Positions 9,981 to 19,560 of a DNA stretch of 64,000 nucleotides are shown here, piece after piece. Below the pieces are notes generated by a model. The model worked only from the letters and a program-made list of their open reading frames with translations, did no database searches and was not told where the DNA came from. The stretch lies in the NCBI RefSeq assembly GCF_004345565.1, contig NZ_SLWA01000008.1, forward strand, positions 1 through 64,000, read 5' to 3'. Position numbers and translations under genes: made by a program. This DNA is from Flavobacterium circumlabens. GTDB taxonomy: Bacteria; Bacteroidota; Bacteroidia; Flavobacteriales; Flavobacteriaceae. Each line of letters starts with the position of its first letter. Position 1 is the first letter of the stretch.

Positions 9981-11069
9981 TTAATTTTTTGATTTAATCG
10001 AAGCCTCAAGATTTCTTTCAATTGAATGTCCCGGTCTTGACCATTTTGGTTTTTCACCTAACGGAGCAAATTGAGAATCTCCTGCTTCAACGGTTTTTGG
10101 CTGTGAAACCTTAGTAAATGGTTTCTGCGGATTCAATCCCAATAACTCAAACATTTTCATGTCTTCCTGTACATCCGGATTCGGAGTAGTCAATAGTTTG
10201 TCTCCCGCAAAAATAGAATTGGCTCCTGCAAAAAAGCACATGGCCTGTCCTTCACGGCTCATATTGGTTCTTCCGGCAGACAAACGAACCTGCGTATCCG
10301 GCATTATAATTCTTGTGGTAGCAACCATACGGATCATTTCCCAGATTTCAACTGGTTTTTCTTCTGCCAGAGGAGTTCCTTCAACAGCCACTAATGCATT
10401 AATAGGTACTGATTCCGGCTGCGGGTTTAATGTAGAAAGAGCTACAAGCATTCCTGCTCTGTCTTCGATACTTTCTCCCATTCCGATAATTCCTCCGCTG
10501 CAAACCGTAACATTGGTTTTACGAACGTTTTCAATTGTTTCTAAACGGTCTTCAAAAGCACGTGTCGAAATTACATCTTTATAATAATCTTCAGAAGTAT
10601 CTAAATTGTGATTGTAAGCATATAATCCTGCTTCTGCCAAACGTTGTGCCTGGTTTTCGGTAATCATTCCCAGCGTACAGCACACCTCCATATCGAGTTT
10701 GTTGATGGTACGAACCATCTCTAAAACCTGATCAAATTCCTCTCCGTCTTTTACGTTTCTCCACGCAGCTCCCATGCAAACACGAGATGATCCGCTGGAT
10801 TTTGCACGCAAAGCCTGAGCTTTTACCTGGCTTACGCTCATTAAATCATTTCCTTCAACACCTGTATTGTATCGGGCAGCTTGTGGGCAATAACCGCAAT
10901 CTTCAGGGCATCCTCCGGTTTTTATCGATAACAGCGTAGAAACCTGTACTACGTTCGGATCGTGTTTTTCTCTGTGAATCGTTGCTGCTTCATAAAGCAG
11001 GTCCATCATAGGTTTATTATATATGGCGATTATTTCGTCTTTTGTCCAGTTGTGTTTTGTAATGCTCAT
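9981..11069 (-). CDS. bioB: Biotin synthase
   Basis: A radical SAM enzyme that inserts sulfur into dethiobiotin, the last step of biotin synthesis. The 362-residue form starting MSITKHNW at 11069 is preferred; an upstream in-frame ATG at 11093 adds eight residues (MKHQKIVS). The radical SAM cysteines are in GGCPEDCGYCPQ (C54, C58, C61), followed by 'RVCMGAAWRN' and 'MEVCCTLGM', both typical of BioB, and 'VRLSAGRTNMSREGQAMCF' near the C-terminus with the Arg that binds the [2Fe-2S] cluster. No other bio genes are in the window. Confidence 0.95.
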   Translation of the reverse strand: MSITKHNWTKDEIIAIYNKPMMDLLYEAATIHREKHDPNVVQVSTLLSIKTGGCPEDCGYCPQAARYNTGVEGNDLMSVSQVKAQALRAKSSGSSRVCMGAAWRNVKDGEEFDQVLEMVRTINKLDMEVCCTLGMITENQAQRLAEAGLYAYNHNLDTSEDYYKDVISTRAFEDRLETIENVRKTNVTVCSGGIIGMGESIEDRAGMLVALSTLNPQPESVPINALVAVEGTPLAEEKPVEIWEMIRMVATTRIIMPDTQVRLSAGRTNMSREGQAMCFFAGANSIFAGDKLLTTPNPDVQEDMKMFELLGLNPQKPFTKVSQPKTVEAGDSQFAPLGEKPKWSRPGHSIERNLEASIKSKN

Positions 11070-11169
11070 TGATACAATTTTTTGATGCTTCAAAAGTAGT
11101 TAAATTGTTCTAATCAACCAATGATGTATTCTGTAAATGAATATTTAGCAGGTTTTTTCAAAAAAGAAA

Positions 11170-11223
11170 CACTCTAAAATCATAGAATTATATTTTTTTA
11201 TGATTTTAGAGTGCTAAATTGTT
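11170..11223 (-). terminator. Intrinsic terminator for the membrane-protein gene
   Basis: Arms CACTCTAAAATCAT (11170-11183) and ATGATTTTAGAGTG (11210-11223). On the minus strand the stem is followed by a T-rich stretch, so it fits the end of the 11241-11678 gene. Confidence 0.7.
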
Positions 11224-11240
11224 GGTTTTATTTTGAAAAA

Positions 11241-11678
11241 CTAATCCGCTACATATTTATTATTCCAATACAACATCATCATTAAAGTGACAATTACCGA
11301 TGATGCTATTCCTTCAAATAATAAACAGATGCAATAGGTTGGTACAGAAGGATCTCCGCCAAACATAAAAGTCGACGAAAGTGTTTTTACATACGCATCA
11401 CCGCCTCTTGCATAACTGTAAACCAGTAATCCGAATACACTCAATGCCACACCAACCACAGAAGTTGCCATTGCAGAAACGGCATTTGAAACAAAATTGG
11501 TTTCACCTTCCTGCAGGTTCATTCGCATGGTTTTATTTACACCATAAAATATAAAAAAAACATTGAGGGTACGCAGGTAAAACAAATCGGCAAGCCCTAA
11601 TACATTCATCAGTAAAAAATAGATGCCAATTCCAAGGAATATTAAAAAACCGTTGGTGATTTCTTTAGGTAGTTTCAT
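11241..11678 (-). CDS. Small integral membrane protein, probably four helices
   Basis: 145 residues with hydrophobic segments at about 9-30 (FLIFLGIGIYFLLMNVLG), 36-46 (weaker), 65-88 (AMATSVVGVALSVFGLLVY) and 112-136 (ICLLFEGIASSVIVTLMMML). The layout resembles the four-helix DUF4199-like proteins of Bacteroidota, but I do not recognise the family with certainty. No catalytic motif is visible. It stands alone between bioB and ribF with its own terminator. Confidence 0.6.
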   Translation of the reverse strand: MKLPKEITNGFLIFLGIGIYFLLMNVLGLADLFYLRTLNVFFIFYGVNKTMRMNLQEGETNFVSNAVSAMATSVVGVALSVFGLLVYSYARGGDAYVKTLSSTFMFGGDPSVPTYCICLLFEGIASSVIVTLMMMLYWNNKYVAD

Positions 11679-11797
11679 AATGGTTATTTTTAGAGAAGTT
11701 AATAGTAAACAATTGACAAACAGTGCTGTATATCAAATTTACTAAAAAAATAACTACGATGATTTAAAAAATAACAAAAAGTACGCTGTGGAGTTTT

Positions 11798-12727
11798 CTA
11801 AAGCTGACCAATAAAAGCCATTGCCGTTTTTTTATCCTGATTTAATTGCTCTTTCAGCAGCTCAACAGAACCAAATTTTTGTTCTTCACGAAGATAATTC
11901 AATAAAGAAACTTCAATTTTGTGCCCGTAAATATCAGCATCAAAATCAAAAAGGTGTACTTCTATGGTTTGTCTTTCTCCATTTACAGTTGGGTTGAAAC
12001 CAATATTCATCATTCCGAAAACCTCTTTTCCATTTATCAGGGTGTGAACGACGTAAACGCCATTTTTTGGAATTTTTTTATAGTCTTCTTCAATCTGAAT
12101 GTTGGCCGTTGGAAAACCTATAGTGCGCCCAAGTTGTTTTCCTTTTACCACTTCACCACTCAGGAAATAAGCATAACCTAAATAATCATTGGCCAGAGCA
12201 ATATTTCCTTCGTCTAAAGCTTTTCTGATTTTAGTAGAACTTACAGAAACATCCTGGATCTCTTCAGCTGAAATTTGCTCCACCTCAAAACCATATTCTT
12301 TTCCAAAAGCAATTAAATCATTAATATCAGCAGTTCTGTTTCTGCCAAAACGGTGATCATGACCAATAATTATTTTTTGAATGTGAAATTGATCTACCAA
12401 AATAGAATGCACAAACTCTTCGGCAGTTAATCTTGAAAAACTTTCGTTAAACGGATGAATAACAAGATTTTCAATTCCGGTTTGTTCGAGAAGTTTTGTT
12501 TTTTCGGAAATCGTATTTAAAAGTTTTATTTCTGATTTTTCCTGGAGGACCATTCTCGGATGCGGGAAAAAAGTAAGAACCAGACTTTCGTATTTGCCGT
12601 TTTCAGTGTTTTGCGTAATTCGCTCCAGAATTTTTTTATGACCAATATGCACACCATCAAAGGTGCCAAGAGTTAAAATAGTTTTCTTGGTTGACCGAAA
12701 ATCGTTTATAGAATGAAAAAGCTTCAA
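11798..12727 (-). CDS. ribF: Bifunctional riboflavin kinase / FAD synthetase
   Basis: 309 residues, the usual RibF length. It phosphorylates riboflavin to FMN and adenylylates FMN to FAD. The N-terminal FAD synthetase domain shows 'TLGTFDGVHIGHKKIL' (nucleotidyltransferase G-x-F-D-G-x-H-x-G-H), 'IIGHDHRFGRNR' and the 'SSTKIRKAL' motif. The C-terminal flavokinase domain shows 'GRTIGFPTANI' and 'KNGVYVV', and ends in a typical 'LREEQKFGSVELLKEQL'. No FMN riboswitch is visible upstream. Confidence 0.95.
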   Translation of the reverse strand: MKLFHSINDFRSTKKTILTLGTFDGVHIGHKKILERITQNTENGKYESLVLTFFPHPRMVLQEKSEIKLLNTISEKTKLLEQTGIENLVIHPFNESFSRLTAEEFVHSILVDQFHIQKIIIGHDHRFGRNRTADINDLIAFGKEYGFEVEQISAEEIQDVSVSSTKIRKALDEGNIALANDYLGYAYFLSGEVVKGKQLGRTIGFPTANIQIEEDYKKIPKNGVYVVHTLINGKEVFGMMNIGFNPTVNGERQTIEVHLFDFDADIYGHKIEVSLLNYLREEQKFGSVELLKEQLNQDKKTAMAFIGQL

Positions 12728-12923
12728 AGCAAATTATTTAAGATGGTGCAAATTTATACTATCTATTTTAAAATTGATGCTCAGCTGAATTGATTTTTAA
12801 TGAAATTTAGTTTCTTTTTGTTAAAAACAGGCCACTCGTCGATGAAAAGCAATTAAATGTCTAACATATGTAAGAATTTAATTTAATTGGTTTATTTTTG
12901 ATGGCTTCAAATACCACTGATTT

Positions 12924-15689
12924 ATGAAAAAACTATTACTTTTTATAGCAATTATTTTCTCTTGCGCCAATGTGAATGCTCAAAACGATGCTTTGTGGCA
13001 AAAAGTGAACGCAACTTCTGTTTTTAATAGAAAAGTAACTGCTGAAGATTCAGAAAAGTTGTATTTTAAATTAAACGCAGATTTCCTGAAAGAAAAACTG
13101 ACAGCGGCAACGGATAAAAAATCAAAAAGTAATACTTCAGAAATTACTGTCCCTAACACAAATGGAGTTTTAGAGCGATTCACTATTTGGGAGTCCTCTA
13201 ATTTTGACCCGGAATTACAGGCGAAATACCCGGATATCAGAGCGTATGAAGGAGCAGGGATTGACGATAAATCGGCAAAAATTCATTTTAGCCTTTCGCC
13301 GGCCGGATTGCAATCTATGGTACTTCGCGTAGATAAAAGCCCGGAATTTATAGAAAGCAATCCTGATGATAAAGCGCAGTATGTGGTTTTTGCTTCTAAA
13401 AGTACTCTTGCAAAAGCAACATTAAATTGTTCTACAAAAGAAGTTTCAAATAATCAAAAAGCAGCAAAAAACGTCCTTGCCGCCAAAGAAGCCTCCAACA
13501 ATAAAGTTTTTAAAACTTTGAGACTGGCCCTGTCTTGTACAGGAGAATATACAGCTTATTTTGGCGGAACTAAAGCAGGAGCACTGGCTGCAATGAATTC
13601 CACATTGACCAGAGTAAATGGAATTTTTAACAGAGATCTTGCGATCAAATTAGTTTTGATTGCAAATAATGACGCCCTTATTTATACCAATGCAGCTACT
13701 GATCCCTATTCTAATGCTTCTGAAGGAACGGATGGCGCCTGGAATCAGGAAGTTCAAACTACTCTGACAAACGTAATTGGAAATAGTGCGTATGATATCG
13801 GACATTTATTTGGTGCTTCAGGCGGAGGAGGAAATGCAGGATGTATAGGTTGTATTTGCGTGAATCCGACAGCTTCCGAACCTGACGGAAAAGGAAGTGG
13901 TTATACCTCGCCTTCTAATGCAAAACCGGAAGGAGATACTTTTGATATTGATTTCGTGATTCACGAATTTGGACATCAATTAGGAGCCAATCATACATTT
14001 TCATATGATGGCAGTGAAAGAACAAATGTAAATGTGGAGCCGGGAAGTGGTTCTACCATTATGGGATATGCCGGAATTTCTGAGGATTATGACGTACAAA
14101 ATAACTCAGACGATTATTTTGCCTATGTTAGTATTTTACAAATTCAAAATACACTTTCAAGTGTGAGCTGTCCTGTAAGTACGACTTTAACCAATAACCC
14201 GCCAACCATAAGTGCAGGTCCGGATTATACAATTCCAAAAGGAACTGCTTTTGTGCTAAAAGGAACAGGCTCTGATGCCGAAGGAAATACAATAACTTAT
14301 TGCTGGGAAGAAAACGATAATGCAACAAGCACATCCGGGGAAACCAGTAAAGCGTATCCGACAAAACCGGACGGAGCATTGTTCCGTTCTTTTCTGCCGG
14401 TTAGTTCGCCGATTAGATATATGCCACAATTAGATGCTGTGCTGCAGAATAAATTATCATCTACCTGGGAGTCTGTTTCAAACATTGCCAGAACTTTGAA
14501 TTTTACTTTAACGGGACGTGACAATGCTGCTCAGGGAACAGCGCAGACCAGAACAGATGCTATGGTCGTGGTGGTGAATGCAAATGCAGGACCATTTGCA
14601 GTTACTTCTCAAAACACAGATAATATTGGCTGGGCAAATGGAAGCCAGCAAACGATTTCCTGGAGTGTTAATAATACCACTGCTTTAGCAGGTTCTGCTA
14701 ACGTAAATATTAAACTTTCTACAGATGGTGGTTTAACATTTCCAATCACATTAGTATCCGGCACACCAAATGACGGTTCGGAAATTATCACTGTTCCGGC
14801 TGACATTAAAGCAACGACCTGCAGGCTATTGATTGAGCCAACGGCTAATATTTATTACGCTGTAAACAGCAATCAGTTTGCGATTGGTTACACCGTTTCA
14901 ACAAATTCGAATACGTACACCTTCAATACTCCAATCGCAATTCCCGATGGAAATTTAACTTATACAACAAGAATAATTACGGTGACTGCTCCTTTTAGTA
15001 GTACAGCAAAAAACAGCATTACGGCAAGCATGAGTGATGCTCAGAAAACGGCAAAAAATGCAGTTGCTGAAGATGGAACCGCTATTAGTGATGTAGATCT
15101 GAATATTAATTTTACACATACTTATTTATCAGATGTTCAGATTAGTATTATGAGTCCTGAAGGAACTATTGTTAATTTGTTTGACGGAAGTTGTGGCAGT
15201 GCTTCAAATACGTTGTCTTTAAAATATGATGATGCGGGAACTGCAATCTCTTGTGCTGAAACAACGTTGCAAACCGTTTCCCCGGCGGGTAAATTAAGTG
15301 CGTTTAATAATGAAAGCCCTTACGGTGACTGGACCTTAATGGTTCGCGATATTGATGCCGGACAAGGAGGAACTATAAACTCGGCATCGATTACAATTCA
15401 GGCTCAAAAGTATACTTTAGGTACTGATGAAGTTGAAACAGCTCTTGATTTTGCTCTTTTTCCAAATCCAAATAAAGGAAGTTTTACGATTCAGTTTACA
15501 CCGGAATCCAATTCGGGAGTTCAAGTTTTGGTATCTGATATTTTGGGAAGAACGATTTATTCACACGCTTTTGAACCGTCAGCTGATTTTAATGAAAACA
15601 TTCAGCTTTCTAATGTGACTTCAGGAATTTATCTGGTAAGCGTTATTGATGGTAACCGAAAAACAGTTAAGAAGATAGTAATTAACTAA
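12924..15689 (+). CDS. Secreted reprolysin-like zinc metalloprotease with P-domain and T9SS sorting domain
   Basis: 921 residues. A signal peptide (MKKLLLFIAIIFSCANVNAQ) is followed by a prodomain, then the catalytic domain with the zinc motif H347-E-F-G-H351-Q-L-G-A-N-H357, and a downstream 'IMGYAGI' that supplies the Met-turn of metzincins. Ig-like regions follow (about 450-660), then a proprotein-convertase P-like domain (about 675-840, including 'IVNLFDGSCGS' and 'GDWTLMVRDIDAGQGG'), and a T9SS type A sorting domain ending 'SGIYLVSVIDGNRKTVKKIVIN'. The protein is presumably secreted and digests extracellular protein. It is a single gene with its own upstream region. Confidence 0.9.
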   Translation: MKKLLLFIAIIFSCANVNAQNDALWQKVNATSVFNRKVTAEDSEKLYFKLNADFLKEKLTAATDKKSKSNTSEITVPNTNGVLERFTIWESSNFDPELQAKYPDIRAYEGAGIDDKSAKIHFSLSPAGLQSMVLRVDKSPEFIESNPDDKAQYVVFASKSTLAKATLNCSTKEVSNNQKAAKNVLAAKEASNNKVFKTLRLALSCTGEYTAYFGGTKAGALAAMNSTLTRVNGIFNRDLAIKLVLIANNDALIYTNAATDPYSNASEGTDGAWNQEVQTTLTNVIGNSAYDIGHLFGASGGGGNAGCIGCICVNPTASEPDGKGSGYTSPSNAKPEGDTFDIDFVIHEFGHQLGANHTFSYDGSERTNVNVEPGSGSTIMGYAGISEDYDVQNNSDDYFAYVSILQIQNTLSSVSCPVSTTLTNNPPTISAGPDYTIPKGTAFVLKGTGSDAEGNTITYCWEENDNATSTSGETSKAYPTKPDGALFRSFLPVSSPIRYMPQLDAVLQNKLSSTWESVSNIARTLNFTLTGRDNAAQGTAQTRTDAMVVVVNANAGPFAVTSQNTDNIGWANGSQQTISWSVNNTTALAGSANVNIKLSTDGGLTFPITLVSGTPNDGSEIITVPADIKATTCRLLIEPTANIYYAVNSNQFAIGYTVSTNSNTYTFNTPIAIPDGNLTYTTRIITVTAPFSSTAKNSITASMSDAQKTAKNAVAEDGTAISDVDLNINFTHTYLSDVQISIMSPEGTIVNLFDGSCGSASNTLSLKYDDAGTAISCAETTLQTVSPAGKLSAFNNESPYGDWTLMVRDIDAGQGGTINSASITIQAQKYTLGTDEVETALDFALFPNPNKGSFTIQFTPESNSGVQVLVSDILGRTIYSHAFEPSADFNENIQLSNVTSGIYLVSVIDGNRKTVKKIVIN

Positions 15690-15700
15690 TTTGTAAAATT

Positions 15701-16381
15701 TTAGTGCGCCATTGCCATACAAACGATACTGATTTTTGCTCCCGGAATTTTTAGCAGGGCGCGTGAACAAGCTTCGAGTGTGGCTCCGGTAGTCAGAACA
15801 TCATCGACAATTAAAAAATGTTTATGATGGTTTTCTGCTGAGAAAGTGACGTCAAATATATTTTCTATATTTTCGGATCTTCCTAAAAGATTCTTTTTTG
15901 ATTGTGTTTTCGAATATATTTTTCGATATAAAACAGCATCATCATAAGTAATGTGTAAACCTTGAGCTAAGGCTTTTCCAAAAGTACTGACCTGATTATA
16001 ACCTCTTTCTTTAAATTTTCTTTTATGGAGCGGAACCGGAATTACAACATCAAAAGGAGTTTCTAATTTTAGTTTTTTTAAATCTTCCACATACCAGTTT
16101 CCTAAAATAGTTCCGATTTCCTCCCGGGCTTTGTATTTTAGGTTGTGAATGAGTTCCTGAACAATACCTTTTTTATTAAAGTATAAAAAGGCAGACGCAT
16201 GCTCAATGTCAATTTTTCCATAAAACTTTTTGACAGCTTCATTTTTGGAATCCAGGTAATATTGCGTCAAAGGCATTTCATGTCGACATGTACTGCACAA
16301 GACCGTTTCATAAGTCATTAAAACTGTATGGCATCCGGCGCAAACTTTAGGAAAAAACAGGTCAATAATATAATTAAACAC
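15701..16381 (-). CDS. ComF family phosphoribosyltransferase-like protein
   Basis: 226 residues. The N-terminus carries a four-Cys zinc finger (CAGC near residue 14 and CSTC near residue 29), and the C-terminal half has the PRPP-binding loop 'LIVDDVLTTGAT'. This is the ComF/GntX architecture linked to natural transformation in other bacteria; the biochemical role is not settled. It converges on the metalloprotease gene with only 11 bp between the two stops. Confidence 0.9.
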   Translation of the reverse strand: MFNYIIDLFFPKVCAGCHTVLMTYETVLCSTCRHEMPLTQYYLDSKNEAVKKFYGKIDIEHASAFLYFNKKGIVQELIHNLKYKAREEIGTILGNWYVEDLKKLKLETPFDVVIPVPLHKRKFKERGYNQVSTFGKALAQGLHITYDDAVLYRKIYSKTQSKKNLLGRSENIENIFDVTFSAENHHKHFLIVDDVLTTGATLEACSRALLKIPGAKISIVCMAMAH

Positions 16382-16479
16382 AAATAGAAAGAATTTGGTT
16401 ACAAAAATAACGAAATCAACGCTTCAATCTTTATTATTTTTCTTTTTTTTAAACGTACTTTTTATATTTTTGCATCACT

Positions 16480-18018
16480 ATGGCAAAACAAGAAGATATA
16501 TTTAAGAATGTGGTTTCGCACGCAAAAGAGTACGGATTTATTTTTCCGTCAAGCGAAATATACGATGGATTAAGTGCAGTGTATGATTATGCACAAAATG
16601 GCGTCGAGTTAAAAAAGAATATCCGTGAATATTGGTGGAAATCAATGGTTCAGATGAATGAAAATATTGTTGGCCTTGATGCTGCAATATTAATGCATCC
16701 GACTACCTGGAAAGCTTCAGGTCACGTGGATGCATTCAATGATCCGTTAATTGACAATAAAGATTCGAAAAAAAGATACAGAGCTGACGTTTTAGTGGAA
16801 GATTATGCTGAAAAGTTAAATCTAAAAGCTAAAAAAGAAATCGAAAAAGCAAAAGCTCGTTTTGGTGATGCATTCAACGAACAAGAATTTATTACGACAA
16901 ATGCTCGTGTAGTTGAATATTTAGCCAAAGAGAGAGAAATTCTGGAAAGACTTGCAAAAGGTATGAGCGAAGATCTTCAGGATGTAAAAGCGCTAATCGA
17001 AGAATTAGAAATTGCTGATCCTGAAACAGGTTCAAGAAACTGGACAGACGTAAAGCAATTCAACTTAATGTTTGGTACTAAACTTGGAGCTTCTGCAGAC
17101 TCTGCAATGGATTTATATTTACGTCCGGAAACGGCGCAGGGTATTTTTGTGAATTTCCTGAATGTACAAAAATCAGGTCGTATGAAAATTCCTTTTGGAA
17201 TTGCCCAAACTGGTAAAGCGTTTAGAAATGAGATTGTGGCAAGACAATTTATTTTCCGTATGCGTGAATTCGAACAAATGGAAATGCAATTTTTCGTTCG
17301 TCCGGGTGAAGAAATGAAATGGTACCACTACTGGAAAGAAACACGTTTAAAATGGCATTTGTCGTTAGGTTTAGGAAAAGAAAATTACCGTTTTCATGAT
17401 CATGAAAAATTAGCGCATTATGCCAATGCAGCAGCAGATATCGAGTTTAATTTTCCTTTTGGATTCAAAGAATTAGAAGGTATTCACTCGCGTACGGATT
17501 TCGACTTAAAAGCACACGAAGAATATTCAGGAAGAAAATTACAATATTTTGATCCTGAACTGAATGAAAACTATGTGCCATACGTAGTAGAAACTTCAGT
17601 AGGTTTAGATCGTATGTTCCTGTCTGTTTTCGCCACTTCTTTGCAGGAAGAAACATTAGAAGACGGTTCAACAAGAACAGTTTTAAAATTACCATCAGTT
17701 CTGGCGCCAACAAAAGCAGCCGTTCTGCCATTAATTAAAAGAGACGGATTACCTGAAATTTCCAAAAAAATCATCGAAGATTTAAAATGGGATTTTAATG
17801 TTGCTTATGATGAAAAAGATGCGGTAGGACGTCGTTACAGAAGACAGGATGCTCTTGGAACTCCGTTTTGTATTACAGTAGATCACCAAACAATCGAAGA
17901 CGAAACAGTAACCATTCGTCACAGAGATTCAATGAAACAGGACCGTGTAAAAATAGCGGAATTAAAAGACATTATTGAAAACGAAGTTTCGATGAAAAAC
18001 TGGTTAATGAAAATGTAA
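16480..18018 (+). CDS. glyS: Glycyl-tRNA synthetase, dimeric class II type
   Basis: 512 residues, the single-chain alpha2 form. Class II motifs are visible: 'LYLRPETAQGIFVNF' (the tRNA-Gly synthetase signature), 'FRNEIVARQFIFRMREFEQME' (motif 2), and 'VPYVVETSVGLDRMFL' (motif 3). The C-terminal anticodon-binding domain begins near 'LAPTKAAVLPL'. A -7-like TATTTTTG lies at 16465-16472, only 8 bases before the ATG, which suggests a very short leader; no clear -33 element was seen. A terminator follows the gene. Confidence 0.95.
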   Translation: MAKQEDIFKNVVSHAKEYGFIFPSSEIYDGLSAVYDYAQNGVELKKNIREYWWKSMVQMNENIVGLDAAILMHPTTWKASGHVDAFNDPLIDNKDSKKRYRADVLVEDYAEKLNLKAKKEIEKAKARFGDAFNEQEFITTNARVVEYLAKEREILERLAKGMSEDLQDVKALIEELEIADPETGSRNWTDVKQFNLMFGTKLGASADSAMDLYLRPETAQGIFVNFLNVQKSGRMKIPFGIAQTGKAFRNEIVARQFIFRMREFEQMEMQFFVRPGEEMKWYHYWKETRLKWHLSLGLGKENYRFHDHEKLAHYANAAADIEFNFPFGFKELEGIHSRTDFDLKAHEEYSGRKLQYFDPELNENYVPYVVETSVGLDRMFLSVFATSLQEETLEDGSTRTVLKLPSVLAPTKAAVLPLIKRDGLPEISKKIIEDLKWDFNVAYDEKDAVGRRYRRQDALGTPFCITVDHQTIEDETVTIRHRDSMKQDRVKIAELKDIIENEVSMKNWLMKM

Positions 18019-18040
18019 TTTTTTTTACAGAAAAATAATA

Positions 18041-18080
18041 AATAATCCCAAATTCCGTCTTAGGAGTTTGGGATTATTTT
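18041..18080 (+). terminator. Intrinsic terminator of glyS
   Basis: Perfect 12-base arms AATAATCCCAAA (18041-18052) and TTTGGGATTATT (18067-18078), followed by T residues. Confidence 0.85.
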
Positions 18081-18220
18081 AATTTAGGCGATACATTGAT
18101 CAGATGTTTTTGTGTTTTGTCTTTTTATGTTAACATTTGCCTGTAATGTATCAACAATTAAATTTTTAAATAATTGTTATTCGTAATTTTAGTGGTAGAT
18201 AAAATCAAGACCTTCCCATA

Positions 18221-19030
18221 TTGAAAAAGTATTCGTATATTATTATTGATGATGATGCTGAAAGTAGTCTGAAGACCAAAACTGTTGCAGAAGGTTTTTC
18301 AGAGTTAACTTTTGTGGCGTCAGCTTCGAATGGGCAACAGGGATTAACTTTGATTTTACAGCACCAGCCGTCACTTGTTTTTTTAGAAATTGATTCCAAA
18401 AATACATCAGGCGATTTATCGCTTTCCTTCATTAGTGAACTGTACCGGTATTTGTCGGTCCTGCCCAAAATTATTGTTACGACCTTAAAAAAAGAATTGG
18501 CTTACGATGCGATTCAATATGGTGTTTTTGATTATTTGCTAAAACCCGTTTTGGAAACGGATTTGCTTAAAACTATTTTAAAATTAGATAAAATAGCCCT
18601 GGAGGCACGATTTCTTAAAAGAGCGGACGATTATAGTACTGCTGCTATTCCCTTTATTAAAAGAACCACGAATACCGAAAAACCTCTGGTTATCTGTATA
18701 AAGTCGTACGGTGATTATCGCTATCTTAATGCATCTGAAATCAGTTATTTTCAGGCAGATAATAATTCAACCGATATTTATCTTAATTCCGGTGAAATGG
18801 TTACTGCTTTTAAAACACTCAAGTATTTTGAGAATGTACTTTCCTATCCTTTTTTCCGAATTCATAACAGTTACATTATTAATCGAAATTATGTAGCACG
18901 TATTCATAGCGGTAACTCAGTTTGTTACATCAAAAACTCTTCAAAAAAAATTCCTTTCTCAAAAACCTACAAATCAAATGTAGACTTAATTATTGCTAAT
19001 TTTTCTGAAGGTAATTACTTAGAAGTCTAA
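18221..19030 (+). CDS. LytTR-family response regulator with Glu at the phospho-acceptor position
   Basis: 269 residues. The start must be TTG at 18221, because the receiver domain begins at residue 3 (YSYIIIDDD) and no ATG occurs nearby. The receiver domain spans about 3-125, with the acidic pocket D10-D11, the beta-4 Thr in 'IIVTTLKK' and the conserved Lys in 'DYLLKPV'. The beta-3 segment reads V-F-L-E56-I, where active receivers have Asp. The C-terminal LytTR DNA-binding domain (about 155-265) includes 'FFRIHNSYIINRNYVARI'. The Glu may mimic phosphorylation or make this a pseudo-receiver. No partner kinase is adjacent; the next kinase has its own NarL-type regulator. Confidence 0.85.
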   Translation: MKKYSYIIIDDDAESSLKTKTVAEGFSELTFVASASNGQQGLTLILQHQPSLVFLEIDSKNTSGDLSLSFISELYRYLSVLPKIIVTTLKKELAYDAIQYGVFDYLLKPVLETDLLKTILKLDKIALEARFLKRADDYSTAAIPFIKRTTNTEKPLVICIKSYGDYRYLNASEISYFQADNNSTDIYLNSGEMVTAFKTLKYFENVLSYPFFRIHNSYIINRNYVARIHSGNSVCYIKNSSKKIPFSKTYKSNVDLIIANFSEGNYLEV

Positions 19031-19201
19031 AAATTAAGTAATTACATACAATTCACGCTCATTGACTATCAATTGGGTATGTTCTACCACAAACTGATTT
19101 TTTCGTACAATATTTTTTGGTTCTCCACGTAGATTTGTCCCATGATTGCAATAAAGCAGTCGTATACCCCAAATAAATCACAAACAAACACCCCAAAAAA
19201 C

Positions 19202-19459
19202 ATGAAAAAAGCAGCTTTAACAATCGGATTATTTTCTTTAGTAATGGTAACAACTTCTTTTACTACTCCTGACACTACAAAGAATATCGCTAATGACGAA
19301 TTAAGTATCATAACACCAATTGATGGTCAGGGTACAAGAGATGGCAGACAAAAGCACGATTTTACACGAACTGTAAATCAATCAGATTTAAATAATAATC
19401 ATTCAAGTAAATTAAGCGCTGATGGTCAGTCTTTAAGGATGAATGTCAAAATGGATTAA
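19202..19459 (+). CDS. Small exported protein of unknown function
   Basis: 85 residues from ATG 19202 (MKKAALTIGLFSLVMVTTSF), which gives a clean signal peptide; an in-frame ATG at 19142 adds 20 residues that do not look like a signal. The mature part is short, polar and probably disordered, with 'DGQGTRDGRQKHDFTR' and an Asn/Ser-rich stretch. I do not recognise it. It lies between a LytTR regulator and a histidine kinase, and is closed by a strong terminator, so it is expressed as its own unit or together with the regulator. Confidence 0.7.
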   Translation: MKKAALTIGLFSLVMVTTSFTTPDTTKNIANDELSIITPIDGQGTRDGRQKHDFTRTVNQSDLNNNHSSKLSADGQSLRMNVKMD

Positions 19460-19483
19460 TCAGATAAAAGTTAAAAATTTAAG

Positions 19484-19519
19484 AAAAGGCTGTCAATTTT
19501 TTGACAGCCTTTTTTTTTC
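19484..19519 (+). terminator. Intrinsic terminator
   Basis: Arms AAAAGGCTGTCAA (19484-19496) and TTGACAGCCTTTT (19501-19513), a four-T loop and a following T run. It separates the small exported protein from the kinase gene. Confidence 0.9.
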
Positions 19520-19560
19520 GTCTTTAGTTTTACTATTTTTGGTAAAATTCAAGAAAGCTG

